Assembly: GCF_003318235.1 (NCBI RefSeq)
Contig: NZ_QOCG01000029.1
Span: 1-64,000 of the forward strand
Direction: 5' to 3'
Length of the DNA: 64,000 nucleotides
Source of the DNA: Loktanella sp. D2R18
Lineage (GTDB): Bacteria > Pseudomonadota > Alphaproteobacteria > Rhodobacterales > Rhodobacteraceae
Each line of letters opens with the position of its first letter. Within the stretch, counting starts at the first letter, position 1. Under the pieces are notes generated by a model. The model was given only the letters and a program-made list of their open reading frames with translations. It was not told where the DNA came from and made no database searches. The position numbers and the translations under genes were made by a program. This document shows, piece after piece, positions 34,314-43,823 of the stretch.

Positions 34314-34754
34314 ATGGCCAGCAACACAGAAACCTATGACGCGGCCTGCCATTGCGGCACCGTACAGTTCCAAGTCACACTGAAAGGCGGGCTTGCAAGT
34401 GCGCGTCGATGTACCTGTTCGTTTTGCAGCATGCGCGGGGCGGTGGCGCTGACGGCCGCGTTAGATGGGCTGCGGTTCATCGCAGGTGAAGAGGCGCTGA
34501 CATTGTACCAGTTTAATACACGTGCCGCGCGTCACTACTTTTGTGCGAAATGCGGGATCTATACCCACCACAAACGACGCTCGAACCCCAATGAATTTGG
34601 GATCAATGCGGCCTGCCTGACTGGCGTCAGCCCATTCGATTTTTCGGAGGTGATCGTGAACAACGGCGTCCAGCATCCGAACGACCATCCAGATGCCCCA
34701 GATATTGCGGGCATTTTGCGGTACGAGAGAAACGAGAACTTTAGCAGCGGCTAA
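34314..34754 (+). CDS. GFA (CENP-V-like) family protein
   Basis: A 146-residue GFA-domain protein from ATG 34314. The zinc ligands are visible as CHCG near residue 10-13, CTCSFCS near 33-39 and CAKCG near 77-81. The family is named for glutathione-dependent formaldehyde-activating enzymes, but most members have no proven activity. A second member lies at 55435. It is divergent from the PuuB-like gene. Confidence 0.87.
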   Translation: MASNTETYDAACHCGTVQFQVTLKGGLASARRCTCSFCSMRGAVALTAALDGLRFIAGEEALTLYQFNTRAARHYFCAKCGIYTHHKRRSNPNEFGINAACLTGVSPFDFSEVIVNNGVQHPNDHPDAPDIAGILRYERNENFSSG

Positions 34755-34814
34755 GGGCGGCTACGATAGCGATCTGGTTTGATCCTGAGTCGGAGCAATT
34801 TCGCGCCGCGCCGA

Positions 34815-35621
34815 TTATCTGATAATTTGGGGCCTGATACGCAGTTTCTTGCGCCGTTCTTGCGGAAGATGTCGATTAAGCCGGGTATTCACCAATCCAA
34901 AGACCCCAATCACGACCATTGTCAGCAAAATGAAATACCCTGCTAGAATTGGGTAGGGGACAAAGGGGTTGAACGTCTTGTCGGCAAAGTAGTTTGCATA
35001 ATAAAGCGCATCGCCGCGTTGTTTGAGGATTGGAAACCCACCAAAGAAGGCCAGCGTTGTTGCGTGAAACAAAAAGATGGCCTCGTTTGTATAGGCGGGC
35101 CAAGCAAGCCGCAGCATCGTTGGCCATATAATTTTGCGGAACCGTGCAAAGCCAGACAGGCCGTATGCGTCGGCTGCCTCGGTGTCGCCCTTTGGGATCG
35201 ACTGTAGCGCCCCATAAAAAATTTCGCCCGTATAGGCCGAGGTGTTCAAAAATAGCACAAACAACGCGCCGTAAGCGGCCGAGGTCAGGGGCGTGAAAAA
35301 CGGCACCTGCGCCTTGAGCGACAGGAATAAGAAATAGGCAAAGAAGAATTGGATGAACAAGGGCGATCCGCGAAACACGAAAATGAACCATTCAGAGGGT
35401 TTGCGGACCCAAAATGATTTTGACGCCTTGCCCATGGCGACGGCGGTCGCCAGAAAAAAGCCAAGCACAAGCGCGAAAAATCCAAAGTAGATATTCCACA
35501 GCATCCCAGAGCCAATCAGCGTGAACTGTTGGCAAAGTGTGAAATCGCTGCGCGGCAAAAGCTGTTCGCCGATCCCAATACTGCGCAGGCCGTAGGCGGT
35601 GATTGTGTCCCAACAGTTCAT
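34815..35621 (-). CDS. Polar amino acid ABC transporter permease (HisM-like)
   Basis: A 268-residue permease of the His/Glu/Gln/Arg class with five or more membrane helices. The EAA loop reads EAADAYGLSGFARFRKIIWPTMLRLAWPAYTN, followed by further helices. The ATG overlaps the stop of the preceding permease by 4 bp (ATGA). It is the distal gene of the ABC operon (ATPase, binding protein, permease, permease). It probably imports a basic or polar amino acid. Confidence 0.9.
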   Translation of the reverse strand: MNCWDTITAYGLRSIGIGEQLLPRSDFTLCQQFTLIGSGMLWNIYFGFFALVLGFFLATAVAMGKASKSFWVRKPSEWFIFVFRGSPLFIQFFFAYFLFLSLKAQVPFFTPLTSAAYGALFVLFLNTSAYTGEIFYGALQSIPKGDTEAADAYGLSGFARFRKIIWPTMLRLAWPAYTNEAIFLFHATTLAFFGGFPILKQRGDALYYANYFADKTFNPFVPYPILAGYFILLTMVVIGVFGLVNTRLNRHLPQERRKKLRIRPQIIR

Positions 35622-36463
35622 GCCCGCGCCTTTCTTTGTGCTTCGCCTGCGGCGGTTGCTTGGCCGTGGGTGAGCCGGGTCATGATCTTGTCCAAGACGA
35701 CTTCAGAGACTTTGGTAAAGCATAGGTAGAACACCAGCAGGGCCAGAAAATACCACATGCGCCATTCAGGGTGCGGGTAGTCGGTGAACCGTGGGCTTTT
35801 GAATGAGCCCAACTCGCGGGCCCAATATACGATGTCTTCGACACCGAGCAGAAACAACAAAGGGGTGGCTTTGATCAAGACCATCCAAAGGTTCGACAGG
35901 CCGGGCAGGGCAAAGACCCACATTTGCGGCACCAAAATGCGCCAGAACGTCTGACGGTGCGACATGCCATAGGCTGCGGCTGTTTCTAACTGTCCCTTGG
36001 GAACCGCCTGCATGGCGCCATACATCACATTGGCGGCAAAGGCCCCGAAAACGATGGCAAAGGTCAGGACCGCCAAAAGGAACCCGTAGGTTTCATGCAC
36101 CCATTGGGGTGCATTGCTGAGCGGCAGTTTCGCGGCGGCACAGACAACAAAGTCACTGCCTTGGCGGATGGGTTCATCCCAGTCTGGGCATTTGACGCGG
36201 TGGCGCAGGTATTCAAAGGCCTGATCTAAGGCGATGACAAAAAACAAGAAAAATGCGATATCTGGGATGCCACGGACCACCGCGATATAGGTTTTGCCAA
36301 TCCAGCGCAGCGGCGCGATAGGGCTGCGGGCGGCTGCGGCGCCGCCAAAGCCAAATATCAAGGCGACAGGGGCTGTGATGCCGAGCAAAAGCAAGACCGT
36401 ACTGACCGACCAATACATGCTCATATGCTTGCCCGTGGTCAGGTAACACGACAACCATGACAA
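35618..36463 (-). CDS. Polar amino acid ABC transporter permease (HisQ-like)
   Basis: A 281-residue permease with the EAA loop QLETAAAYGMSHRQTFWRILVPQMWVFALPGLSNL and hydrophobic helices on each side. An inserted loop with VKCPDWDEPIRQGSDFVVCAAAKLP follows the first helices. The start is uncertain: 36463 is TTG, no ATG is near the N-terminus before the one at 36424, and the upstream frame is open back to about 36510. A hairpin separates this gene from the binding protein. The second permease follows. Confidence 0.86.
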   Translation of the reverse strand: MSWLSCYLTTGKHMSMYWSVSTVLLLLGITAPVALIFGFGGAAAARSPIAPLRWIGKTYIAVVRGIPDIAFFLFFVIALDQAFEYLRHRVKCPDWDEPIRQGSDFVVCAAAKLPLSNAPQWVHETYGFLLAVLTFAIVFGAFAANVMYGAMQAVPKGQLETAAAYGMSHRQTFWRILVPQMWVFALPGLSNLWMVLIKATPLLFLLGVEDIVYWARELGSFKSPRFTDYPHPEWRMWYFLALLVFYLCFTKVSEVVLDKIMTRLTHGQATAAGEAQRKARA

Positions 36464-36526
36464 CCCTTCAAGGGTCGCGGGATCGGAACAATAGCTAAAA
36501 ATGGGAGCGGCCTATCTAGAGCGATT

Positions 36527-36556
36527 GCCCCGGTCCGGATTGCGCCGGGCCGGGGC
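36527..36556 (-). promoter_or_regulatory. Intercistronic hairpin between the binding protein and permease genes
   Basis: GCCCCGGTCCGG and CCGGGCCGGGGC form a 12 bp stem (one G-T) with a six-base loop, 10 bases past the binding protein stop. There is no T-run. It is well placed to protect the binding-protein mRNA so that the binding protein is made in excess over the permeases. Confidence 0.65.
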
Positions 36557-36565
36557 GAATGTGGA

Positions 36566-37288
36566 TTAGTAAGTTGCGGTTTCTTCGCCGAACCATTTGA
36601 TCAACAACGCGTTGAGCGCGCCGTCTTCTTTCATCGACGTGATCGCCGCGTCGAATTTCTCGCGCAGCTCTGTGTCGCTTTCGCGGATGCCAAGGCCGAT
36701 GCCGCCACCCAGTGGGACACCTTCGCCGACAAGCATCAGGTCAGGCTCGTCTGTGTAAGGCAGCAAAAAATCGAGATCGGCAAACACTGCTTCGGCTTCG
36801 CCGTTGCGGACCGCCGCGATGGTTTCGTCGCCTGTTGCGAACTCAAGCAAAGTTGCGCCAGTTTCAGCGACATAACCCGCCTGAATGGTGCTTGTTTGTG
36901 CTGCAACAACGCCGGTCAGGTCTGCACCTTCGGACAACGCAACATAGACAGATTCTGTTGGCGGGTAGTAGTCTTGGGTAAAGTCGATGACTTCGTCGCG
37001 CTCAGCCGTGATCGACATGCCCGCGATGATCGTGTCGTAGTTGCCGGACACGAGGTTCGGGATGATGCTATCCCATTCGTTTGTCACCCATTCACAGGTC
37101 AGTTCAGCGCGCGCGCAAAGCTCGTTGCCAAGGTCGATTTCAAAGCCATCAACTTCGCCATCATCATTAATGAAGTTATACGGCGCATATGCGCCTTCGG
37201 TGCCCATACGGACAACAGAATGGCCTTCGGCCATTGCCATGCCGCCCACAAGAGCCAGTGCTGTGGTGCTCAGGATTAGGTTTTTCAT
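36566..37288 (-). CDS. Amino acid ABC transporter substrate-binding protein
   Basis: A 240-residue periplasmic protein. The signal peptide is residues 1-21 (MKNLILSTTALALVGGMAMA), then RMGTEGAYAPYNFINDDGEVDGFEIDLGNELC, typical of the lysine/arginine/ornithine/histidine family, and SGNYDTIIAGMSITAERDEVIDFTQDYY. Cys pairs at CARAELTC suggest a disulfide. AGGAG lies seven bases before the ATG at 37288. The ATPase gene is upstream and two permease genes follow. Confidence 0.93.
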   Translation of the reverse strand: MKNLILSTTALALVGGMAMAEGHSVVRMGTEGAYAPYNFINDDGEVDGFEIDLGNELCARAELTCEWVTNEWDSIIPNLVSGNYDTIIAGMSITAERDEVIDFTQDYYPPTESVYVALSEGADLTGVVAAQTSTIQAGYVAETGATLLEFATGDETIAAVRNGEAEAVFADLDFLLPYTDEPDLMLVGEGVPLGGGIGLGIRESDTELREKFDAAITSMKEDGALNALLIKWFGEETATY

Positions 37289-37309
37289 CAATTCTCTCCT
37301 AGTTGGTGT

Positions 37310-38083
37310 TTATGAAACTGTTGCGGATAAAAATCCGCGTAGACGTTCGGTTTTGGGTTGGCCAAACAAAGTCTCCGGCGGACCTTCTTCTTCGATTTTG
37401 CCTTGGTGTAGGAAAACCACCTGATCGCTGACATCTGCGGCCAAACGCATGTCGTGGGTTACGATCAGCATGGTGCGCCCTTCGGCGGCCAAATCTTTGA
37501 TGACTTTGACAACCTCTTGTTCCAATTCAGGGTCAAGCGCACTGGTGGGTTCATCAAAAAGTAGGGCCTTGGGTTCCATACAAAGCGCGCGCGCAATCGC
37601 GGCGCGCTGTTGTTGGCCCCCGGATAGCTGGGCCGGGTAGACATCGCATTTGTCACCGATCCCAACCTTTTCAAGATATTTACGCGCGCTGGCTTCGACC
37701 TCGGCCTTGTCACGTTTAAGGACAGTTACCGGGGCTTCCATGACGTTTTGCAAAATCGTCATATGGGCCCATAGATTGAACTGTTGAAATACCATCGACA
37801 GGTTGGTGCGTATTCGGATCATCTGCGCGTGATCGCCGGGATGCCGGTTTGCGCCTGTTCCCTTCCAGATCACCGGCTCACCGCAAAACAAAACCTCTCC
37901 AGCTTGACTGTCTTCAAGCAGGTTTGCGCAGCGCAGCAAGGTTGATTTACCTGACCCAGAGGACCCAATCAGCGACACGACATGCCCGGCGGGTGCGCTG
38001 ATATCGACACCTCTCAGGACTTCAAGGTCGCCGTAAGCTTTGTGCAGGTTTTGGATTTCGATAACGGGGGCTTGGTCGGTCAC
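37310..38083 (-). CDS. Polar amino acid ABC transporter ATP-binding protein
   Basis: A 257-residue ATPase with Walker A GSSGSGKST near residue 39, the Q-loop in VFQQFNLWAHMTILQNV, signature LSGGQQQR, Walker B ALLFDEPTSALDP and H-loop IVTHDM. The length and QFNLWAHMT segment are those of HisP/GlnQ proteins. It is the first gene of the four-gene operon. Confidence 0.95.
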   Translation of the reverse strand: MTDQAPVIEIQNLHKAYGDLEVLRGVDISAPAGHVVSLIGSSGSGKSTLLRCANLLEDSQAGEVLFCGEPVIWKGTGANRHPGDHAQMIRIRTNLSMVFQQFNLWAHMTILQNVMEAPVTVLKRDKAEVEASARKYLEKVGIGDKCDVYPAQLSGGQQQRAAIARALCMEPKALLFDEPTSALDPELEQEVVKVIKDLAAEGRTMLIVTHDMRLAADVSDQVVFLHQGKIEEEGPPETLFGQPKTERLRGFLSATVS

Positions 38084-38217
38084 GATGGGTCGCTTTGTAT
38101 TGGTTGCCGGGATTAGGACCTAATTCACGACCATTTGCAACGTGCGCTTCGCGTCAAATGCCGTTTTGTGCGGCAGCTGCCTTACTAATGGGCGATTTGC
38201 AGAAAGGCTGGGCAATC

Positions 38218-38655
38218 TTAGGCTGGGGTAACGCGCAGGCGCGCGGCGTTGCTGTCTTTGTCGGACACGCCGAGCAGCGAGGCGATCATGCGCATATTGC
38301 TATCTTCCGCATCATCACGTTCGCCATCAGCCATCACAACAGCCCACATGGCTTCGATCACGCCGACACGGTGGTCAAGATCGACCGCGTCTTTGATTGC
38401 GCGCGTAAAGCGCACAGTGTCGGGCGCCTTTGCCTCAAAAGCTTCGCATTCGAGCCGCAGGGCTTTTGTTGCCTCATCAGACAATCCAAACCGTGCCGCC
38501 AAGGTGGCGTCAATTTGCGCGATTTCTTCGGGGGCGTAGTCACCATCGGCACGGGCGAGACGAACAAGCAAAGCTCCCAGCGCAAGGCGCGCATCAGAAT
38601 CAGATTGTGGGGCGGGTGCGGGGGCGGTCAAACGCTGCAGGAACTTCGAAATCAT
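38218..38655 (-). CDS. TerB family protein
   Basis: A 145-residue helical protein with the TerB domain: LGALLVRLARADGDYAPEEIAQIDATLAARFGL, then VIEAMWAVVMADGERDDAEDSNMRMIASLLGVSDKD, each with a metal-binding-like Asp/Glu pair. TerB proteins were named for tellurite resistance, but solitary copies like this usually have another, undefined role. No other ter genes are nearby. It lies downstream of rlmJ on the same strand. Confidence 0.85.
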   Translation of the reverse strand: MISKFLQRLTAPAPAPQSDSDARLALGALLVRLARADGDYAPEEIAQIDATLAARFGLSDEATKALRLECEAFEAKAPDTVRFTRAIKDAVDLDHRVGVIEAMWAVVMADGERDDAEDSNMRMIASLLGVSDKDSNAARLRVTPA

Positions 38656-38690
38656 AACTTACCTTAGCTGAGTTATTGGGGGCTGCACAG

Positions 38691-39479
38691 TCAAACTGAC
38701 TTCAGGTTTTTGTGAAACAGCGCTTTGAGACGCCCGGATTCTTCGGCAAACCCGTAAGGCGCATTCACTACAAACAGCCCAGATCCAACCATACGGTGAC
38801 CAGGGCGGGCGGGGGGAAAGGCCACTTCGGAAACAAGCCCGTCTGGGATCGCGGATTTGAGCGCCTTAATCATTGGGATATGCGGCCCATCCGTCAAAAT
38901 CGGATACCAAAGCATGATCACCCCAACGCCCCATTTGCGGTGGATTTTCGCGATGGTATCAGGGATCGTGTCGTAATCTGATTTCACCTCAAACGAAGGA
39001 TCAATCAGAAGCAAGCCACGGCGCGGATCAGGTGGGCAGAGCGACAGCGCCATTTCCCAGCCATCGCGCTGGCGGTAAATCCCACCGTAAGGACCCATCG
39101 CGGATTTGAGCGCCGCAAATTCCTGTGGGTGCAGTTCTGATAGGTGGATATCATCCATCGGCCGCAGGCTTTCTGCGGCGACAAGCGGTGAGCCGGGATA
39201 GGCGGTCGCCCCATGTTTCGCCCGAATCCGGTCCAAAACCTGCGCATACGGATGATCGCGCGCAAACCAACCTTCGGCAATTGTGATGCCTTTGGCTGCC
39301 TCGCCGGTTTTGACTGCTGCCTCATCCGTCGTGTCGTACAAACCACGGCCCGCATGGGTTTCGAGATAGCTAAGCGGCTTATCCTTGCGGGTCATATAGG
39401 CCAATGACCACGCAAGCAGCGCATGCTTATGCACATCCGCCATATTGCCCGCGTGATAGCCGTGTTGATACGACAGCAT
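38691..39479 (-). CDS. rlmJ: 23S rRNA (adenine(2030)-N6)-methyltransferase
   Basis: A 262-residue RlmJ. It begins MLSYQHGYHAGNMADVHKHALLAW, the family hallmark, and carries YLETHAGRGLYD for SAM binding and LLIDPSFEVKSDYD with the catalytic D-P-S/P-[F/Y] motif (here DPSF). It methylates A2030 of 23S rRNA. It lies between pyrG and terB on the minus strand. Confidence 0.95.
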   Translation of the reverse strand: MLSYQHGYHAGNMADVHKHALLAWSLAYMTRKDKPLSYLETHAGRGLYDTTDEAAVKTGEAAKGITIAEGWFARDHPYAQVLDRIRAKHGATAYPGSPLVAAESLRPMDDIHLSELHPQEFAALKSAMGPYGGIYRQRDGWEMALSLCPPDPRRGLLLIDPSFEVKSDYDTIPDTIAKIHRKWGVGVIMLWYPILTDGPHIPMIKALKSAIPDGLVSEVAFPPARPGHRMVGSGLFVVNAPYGFAEESGRLKALFHKNLKSV

Positions 39480-39494
39480 CAGTTGATCACCCGC

Positions 39495-41138
39495 TTAGAC
39501 AAGGCGGGAAACCTCGACCGCTGCACGTACGAAATCGGCGAACAGCGGGTGCGGGGCAAATGGTTTTGATTTGAGTTCCGGGTGGAACTGGACGCCGATA
39601 AACCATGGGTGGTCTTTCCATTCCACGATTTCGGGTAGCTTTCCATCTGGTGACATGCCCGAGAACTGCAAGCCTACTTTTTCAAGCGCATCGCGATATT
39701 TCGTGTCTACCTCGTAACGGTGACGGTGGCGTTCTTCGATGGCCGTATCGCCGTAGATTTGCGCGACGTGCGATCCTTCGGTCAATGTCGCGTTATAGGC
39801 GCCTAGGCGCATAGTGCCACCTTTGTCATCACCCGCTTTGCGTGCGACTTTGTGGTTACCTTGGACCCATTCTTTGAGGTGGTAAACAACCGGTTCGAAC
39901 CGTTTTTTGCCTGCCTCGTGATCGAATTCTTCGGACCCGGCTTTTTCCATGCCTGCGACGTTACGCGCGGCCTCGACCACGGCCATTTGCATGCCTAGGC
40001 AGATCCCAAGGTAAGGGATTTTCTTTTCGCGGGCGAATTGTGCAGCTTTGATTTTGCCTTCGGTGCCGCGTTCGCCAAATCCGCCAGGCACAAGGATCGC
40101 GTGGAACCCTTCAAGATAGGGGGTCGCGTCACCCTCATCGAACAGTTCAGCATCGACCCATTCGATTTTGACCTTCACACGGTTGGCCATGCCGCCGTGG
40201 GTCAGTGCCTCTGCAATTGATTTATAGGCGTCTTCAAGCTGCGTGTATTTGCCAACAATCGCGATCTTAACCTTACCGTCCGGGTTGTGGATACGGTCAT
40301 AAACATCGTGCCACACATCCAATTTCGGACCGGGCGCAGGCGAAATATCAAACGCATCTAAAACCGCCTGATCAAGCCCTTGTTCGTGATAGGCCAGCGG
40401 TGCCTCGTAAATGGATTTCAAATCGTAGGCCGCAACGACGCATTCTTTGCGCACGTTACAGAACAATGCGATTTTTTCGCGTTCTTTTTCCGGAATCGGG
40501 TGTTCAGAACGGCAGACCAGCACATCGGGGGCGATGCCGATGGATTGCAATTCTTTTACGCTGTGTTGGGTTGGCTTTGTCTTTAGTTCGCCGCTAGCCG
40601 CCAAATAGGGCAGCAGGGTCAGGTGCATGAAAATGCATTGCCCGCGCGGTTTGTCGTGGCTGAACTGGCGGATTGCCTCAAAGAAGGGCAACCCTTCGAT
40701 ATCGCCGACTGTGCCGCCGATTTCGCAGAGCATGAAGTCAACTTCATCTTCTCCGACGCTTAAGAATTCTTTAATCTCATTGGTGACATGCGGAACGACC
40801 TGAATTGTTTTGCCCAGATAGTCGCCGCGTCGTTCTTTTTCGAGAACGTTGGAATAGATGCGGCCAGAGCTGACCGAATCTGTGTTGCGCGCTGGAACGC
40901 CTGTAAAACGTTCGTAATGGCCAAGGTCCAAATCCGTTTCCGCGCCATCATCGGTCACAAAGACTTCGCCATGTTCAAATGGCGACATCGTGCCTGGATC
41001 AACGTTGAGATAGGGATCAAGTTTGCGCAAACGCACAGAAAATCCGCGTGCTTGCAAAAGTGAACCGAGCGCTGCCGATGCGAGCCCTTTGCCAAGCGAC
41101 GAAACAACGCCACCGGTAATAAAAATATAGCGCGCCAT
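39495..41138 (-). CDS. pyrG: CTP synthase
   Basis: A 547-residue CTP synthase, which aminates UTP with ATP and glutamine. The synthase domain opens [25 protein letters not shown] with the P-loop. The glutaminase domain has the oxyanion segment VPGGFGERG, the nucleophile elbow [10 protein letters not shown] with its Cys, and [14 protein letters not shown] with the His-Glu pair. Length is normal. secG lies upstream on the same strand, the common alphaproteobacterial order. Confidence 0.98.
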   Translation of the reverse strand: MARYIFITGGVVSSLGKGLASAALGSLLQARGFSVRLRKLDPYLNVDPGTMSPFEHGEVFVTDDGAETDLDLGHYERFTGVPARNTDSVSSGRIYSNVLEKERRGDYLGKTIQVVPHVTNEIKEFLSVGEDEVDFMLCEIGGTVGDIEGLPFFEAIRQFSHDKPRGQCIFMHLTLLPYLAASGELKTKPTQHSVKELQSIGIAPDVLVCRSEHPIPEKEREKIALFCNVRKECVVAAYDLKSIYEAPLAYHEQGLDQAVLDAFDISPAPGPKLDVWHDVYDRIHNPDGKVKIAIVGKYTQLEDAYKSIAEALTHGGMANRVKVKIEWVDAELFDEGDATPYLEGFHAILVPGGFGERGTEGKIKAAQFAREKKIPYLGICLGMQMAVVEAARNVAGMEKAGSEEFDHEAGKKRFEPVVYHLKEWVQGNHKVARKAGDDKGGTMRLGAYNATLTEGSHVAQIYGDTAIEERHRHRYEVDTKYRDALEKVGLQFSGMSPDGKLPEIVEWKDHPWFIGVQFHPELKSKPFAPHPLFADFVRAAVEVSRLV

Positions 41139-41296
41139 ATGCAGGAGACCCCCGTGAAAACTTACATTATTGCAGGAAAACGAACGTCAAAATTCGTACC
41201 ATCACGGGATTTAACTCTTACCCGAAAAGGGAGAGGTGCGCAACCGCTGACGCAAGATCATGTTGCCGAACGTTCCCGCCCGGCAATCTATTGTGG

Positions 41297-41647
41297 TTAG
41301 TCGGCTGAAGGAATCAACGGTGCGTCATCGCTTGAAGGCGGCAACAGGCTTTCACCTAGGTCTGGTACAGTTGTTTCTTCGGTCGCTTCTGTGTCGACCC
41401 GGTCAACGACAGATGAATTTGCTGAATTGCTTGCTGAAATCAATGTCAGCGCAATGGATGTGCAGATAAACGCAATCGCCAAAATCCAGGTGACTTTGCT
41501 CATCGCTGTGGGGGCTGGACGCCCGCCTGTTGCGCCACCGCCGCCACCGCCCATGCCAAGACCGCCACCTTCGGACCGCTGCAATAGAACAGTGCCAATC
41601 AGGCTCAGAGCCAGAATCAGGTGGATGACAAGGACGACATTTTCCAT
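41297..41647 (-). CDS. secG: Preprotein translocase subunit SecG
   Basis: A 116-residue SecG with two membrane helices. The first is residues 4-22, then the conserved loop LLQRSEGGGLGMGGGGGGATGGRP, then the second helix (VTWILAIAFICTSIALTLIS). The acidic C-terminal tail is typical of alphaproteobacteria. It stimulates SecYE translocation. pyrG follows 158 bp downstream. Confidence 0.95.
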   Translation of the reverse strand: MENVVLVIHLILALSLIGTVLLQRSEGGGLGMGGGGGGATGGRPAPTAMSKVTWILAIAFICTSIALTLISASNSANSSVVDRVDTEATEETTVPDLGESLLPPSSDDAPLIPSAD

Positions 41648-41724
41648 AAAGGAGCCTTTCGGGCGAACGTGAACAAGCGGTATCTAAAAGCTGCGCGCCG
41701 CTGCTGCAACCCCTGAATACCAGC

Positions 41725-42120
41725 TTATTCGTCTATATCATCGACATCTGCTTGTCCGCTCAGGCGGCGACGCACGATTGACCAGCTTAAGCCTACGGCC
41801 AAAACGATCGACAGCGCGACAATTGCGATCCAAGTATTCAACGTCGGATTGTCCAAGTTAATCAGACCTTGATCATACATCACCCAAAGCAATGTCGCGA
41901 CAACGGCAAGAATCAAGATCATTCCGAAAACCCCGATAGATCGGAGCGTCGCGCGCAGATAAATGATGTAGCCCACGAATAAGATCAGCCCAAATAACAC
42001 CGTGAGAGATAGGCTGGTGTTATAGTTTGTCATGCTCCAATGCACAAAATTCCATTGTGTCGGGTTATAGGTGGTCGCAAGCAGCGCAAATGCGAAAATC
42101 CAGCGTATGATAAAGCCCAT
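41725..42120 (-). CDS. DUF6524-type membrane protein
   Basis: A 131-residue protein with four hydrophobic segments (about residues 5-18, 35-54, 62-82, 94-113). The N-terminal GFIIRWIFAFALLATTYNPTQWNFVHW segment with its Tyr-Asn-Pro-Thr motif matches DUF6524 proteins of alpha- and gammaproteobacteria. The function is unknown. It lies upstream of secG on the minus strand. Confidence 0.78.
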   Translation of the reverse strand: MGFIIRWIFAFALLATTYNPTQWNFVHWSMTNYNTSLSLTVLFGLILFVGYIIYLRATLRSIGVFGMILILAVVATLLWVMYDQGLINLDNPTLNTWIAIVALSIVLAVGLSWSIVRRRLSGQADVDDIDE

Positions 42121-42258
42121 TTGTGCCTCTTTGAATAAATTTCGGCCAACAATGCCGTTCTGATTACGTGCTGTCTAGCAGATAGGCGTAAATTTGCGGT
42201 TCCCCATATGGGCTTGCAACGATATAGGGGGCACGAAGTTCAAAAAGGACGTATTCTT

Positions 42259-43551
42259 ATGGCAAATGTGGTTGTTGTTGGTGCCCAGTGGGGCGATGAA
42301 GGCAAAGGCAAAATCGTTGACTGGCTTTCAGAGCGGGCCGACGTCATTGCGCGCTTTCAAGGCGGGCACAACGCGGGTCACACTTTGGTTGTTGATGGCG
42401 AGGTCTATAAGCTGCACGCGCTGCCATCTGGTGTTGTACGCGGTGGTAAGCTGTCGGTGATCGGCAATGGTGTTGTGCTGGACCCTTGGCACCTGCTCAA
42501 AGAAATCGAAACGATCCGTGCGCAGGGTGTGTCCATTACCCCTGAAACGCTGATGATCGCCGAAAACACGCCGCTGATCCTGCCGTTCCATGGCGAATTG
42601 GATCGTGCCCGCGAAAACCAAAATTCGGTCGCGAAAATCGGCACGACAGGGCGCGGTATTGGTCCTTGCTATGAAGATAAGGTTGGCCGCCGCGTGATCC
42701 GTGTTGCCGATTTGGCTGATGCGGCGACGCTTGAACTGCGTCTTGATCGGGCGCTGGTGCACCATGATGCATTGCGCCGCGGGCTTGGGCTTGATCCAAT
42801 TGATCGCGACGGCATTCTTGCGCAACTTCGTGAAGTTGCAGCAGAAATTCTGCAATACGCGGCGCCGGTGTGGAAAGTGCTCAACGAAAAACGCAAAGCC
42901 GGAAAGCGCATTTTGTTTGAGGGTGCGCAGGGTGCGCTTTTGGATATTGATTTCGGGACCTACCCGTTTGTGACCTCATCCAATGTCATCGCTGGCCAAG
43001 CCGCCACGGGCGTGGGTGTCGGGCCGGGCGCAATTGATTTTGTGCTTGGTATCGTCAAAGCCTACACAACTCGCGTCGGCGAAGGCCCTTTCCCAACAGA
43101 GCTGGACGATGCCGATGGGCAGCGTCTGGGTGAGCGTGGTCATGAATTTGGCACCACAACAGGCCGCAAGCGCCGCTGCGGCTGGTTTGATGCCTGCCTT
43201 GTTCGCCAGACATGCGCGACATCGGGCGTGTCGGGGATATCTTTGACCAAACTGGACGTGCTCGACGGATTTGAGACGCTTAAAATTTGCGTGGGCTACG
43301 AGCTTGACGGCAAGTCTTTAGATTACCTGCCGACTGCCGCCGACGAACAGGCGCGCTGTACCCCCGTTTATGAGGAGATCGATGGCTGGTCCGAATCGAC
43401 TGAGGGCGCACGCTCTTGGGCTGACCTTCCTGCGCAGGCAATCAAATACGTGCGCCGTATCGAAGAACTGATCGATTGTCCGGTTGCATTGGTGTCCACA
43501 TCTCCAGAACGTGAAGACACCATCCTTGTTACCGACCCGTTCGCAGACTGA
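42259..43551 (+). CDS. purA: Adenylosuccinate synthetase
   Basis: A 430-residue PurA, which joins IMP and aspartate with GTP in AMP synthesis. It begins [23 protein letters not shown], holding the phosphate-binding loop and catalytic Asp. It also has [28 protein letters not shown] and the C-terminal aspartate-binding loop [20 protein letters not shown] lies before the ATG at 42259, 17 codons inside the longer open frame. The next gene starts at its stop codon. Confidence 0.98.
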   Translation: MANVVVVGAQWGDEGKGKIVDWLSERADVIARFQGGHNAGHTLVVDGEVYKLHALPSGVVRGGKLSVIGNGVVLDPWHLLKEIETIRAQGVSITPETLMIAENTPLILPFHGELDRARENQNSVAKIGTTGRGIGPCYEDKVGRRVIRVADLADAATLELRLDRALVHHDALRRGLGLDPIDRDGILAQLREVAAEILQYAAPVWKVLNEKRKAGKRILFEGAQGALLDIDFGTYPFVTSSNVIAGQAATGVGVGPGAIDFVLGIVKAYTTRVGEGPFPTELDDADGQRLGERGHEFGTTTGRKRRCGWFDACLVRQTCATSGVSGISLTKLDVLDGFETLKICVGYELDGKSLDYLPTAADEQARCTPVYEEIDGWSESTEGARSWADLPAQAIKYVRRIEELIDCPVALVSTSPEREDTILVTDPFAD

Positions 43552-43766
43552 TGGCGGTGGGATATAAAGCCCGCAAACGGCTCGCGCTGTTTATTTTAGT
43601 CATCGGGCTGCCCGCCTATATCGTGCTGGCGGTCACTATGATGGGGATCGCGCCGGGGTTCTCAAAGCCGATTGAGCTGCTGATCTATGTGCTGCTTGGC
43701 GTGGCGTGGATATTCCCCATCAAATGGGTGTTCAAAGGGATCGGGCAACCTGATCCGGATGCATAA
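43551..43766 (+). CDS. DUF2842 small membrane protein
   Basis: A 71-residue protein with two membrane helices and the DUF2842 pattern: KARKRLALFILVIGLPAYIV, then LLIYVLLGVAWIFPIKWVFKGIGQPDP. The function is unknown. The ATG overlaps the purA stop (TGATG), and a strong terminator follows, so it is co-expressed with purA. Confidence 0.9.
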   Translation: MAVGYKARKRLALFILVIGLPAYIVLAVTMMGIAPGFSKPIELLIYVLLGVAWIFPIKWVFKGIGQPDPDA

Positions 43767-43808
43767 ACACAAAGAAGGCGCGAGGATTATCCCGCGCCTT
43801 CTTTGTGT
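43767..43808. terminator. Strong, symmetric terminator after purA-DUF2842
   Basis: A perfect 16 bp stem (ACACAAAGAAGGCGCG with CGCGCCTTCTTTGTGT) around a ten-base loop, starting right after the stop codon and ending 15 bp before the end of the convergent gene. A/T-rich arm ends allow function in both directions. Confidence 0.85.
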
Positions 43809-43823
43809 TCTAGGGTTTGCTAT

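Noticed and set aside
38218-38655. Tellurite resistance
   Set aside because: Only a lone TerB-domain protein is present; terC, terD or terZ genes are absent.
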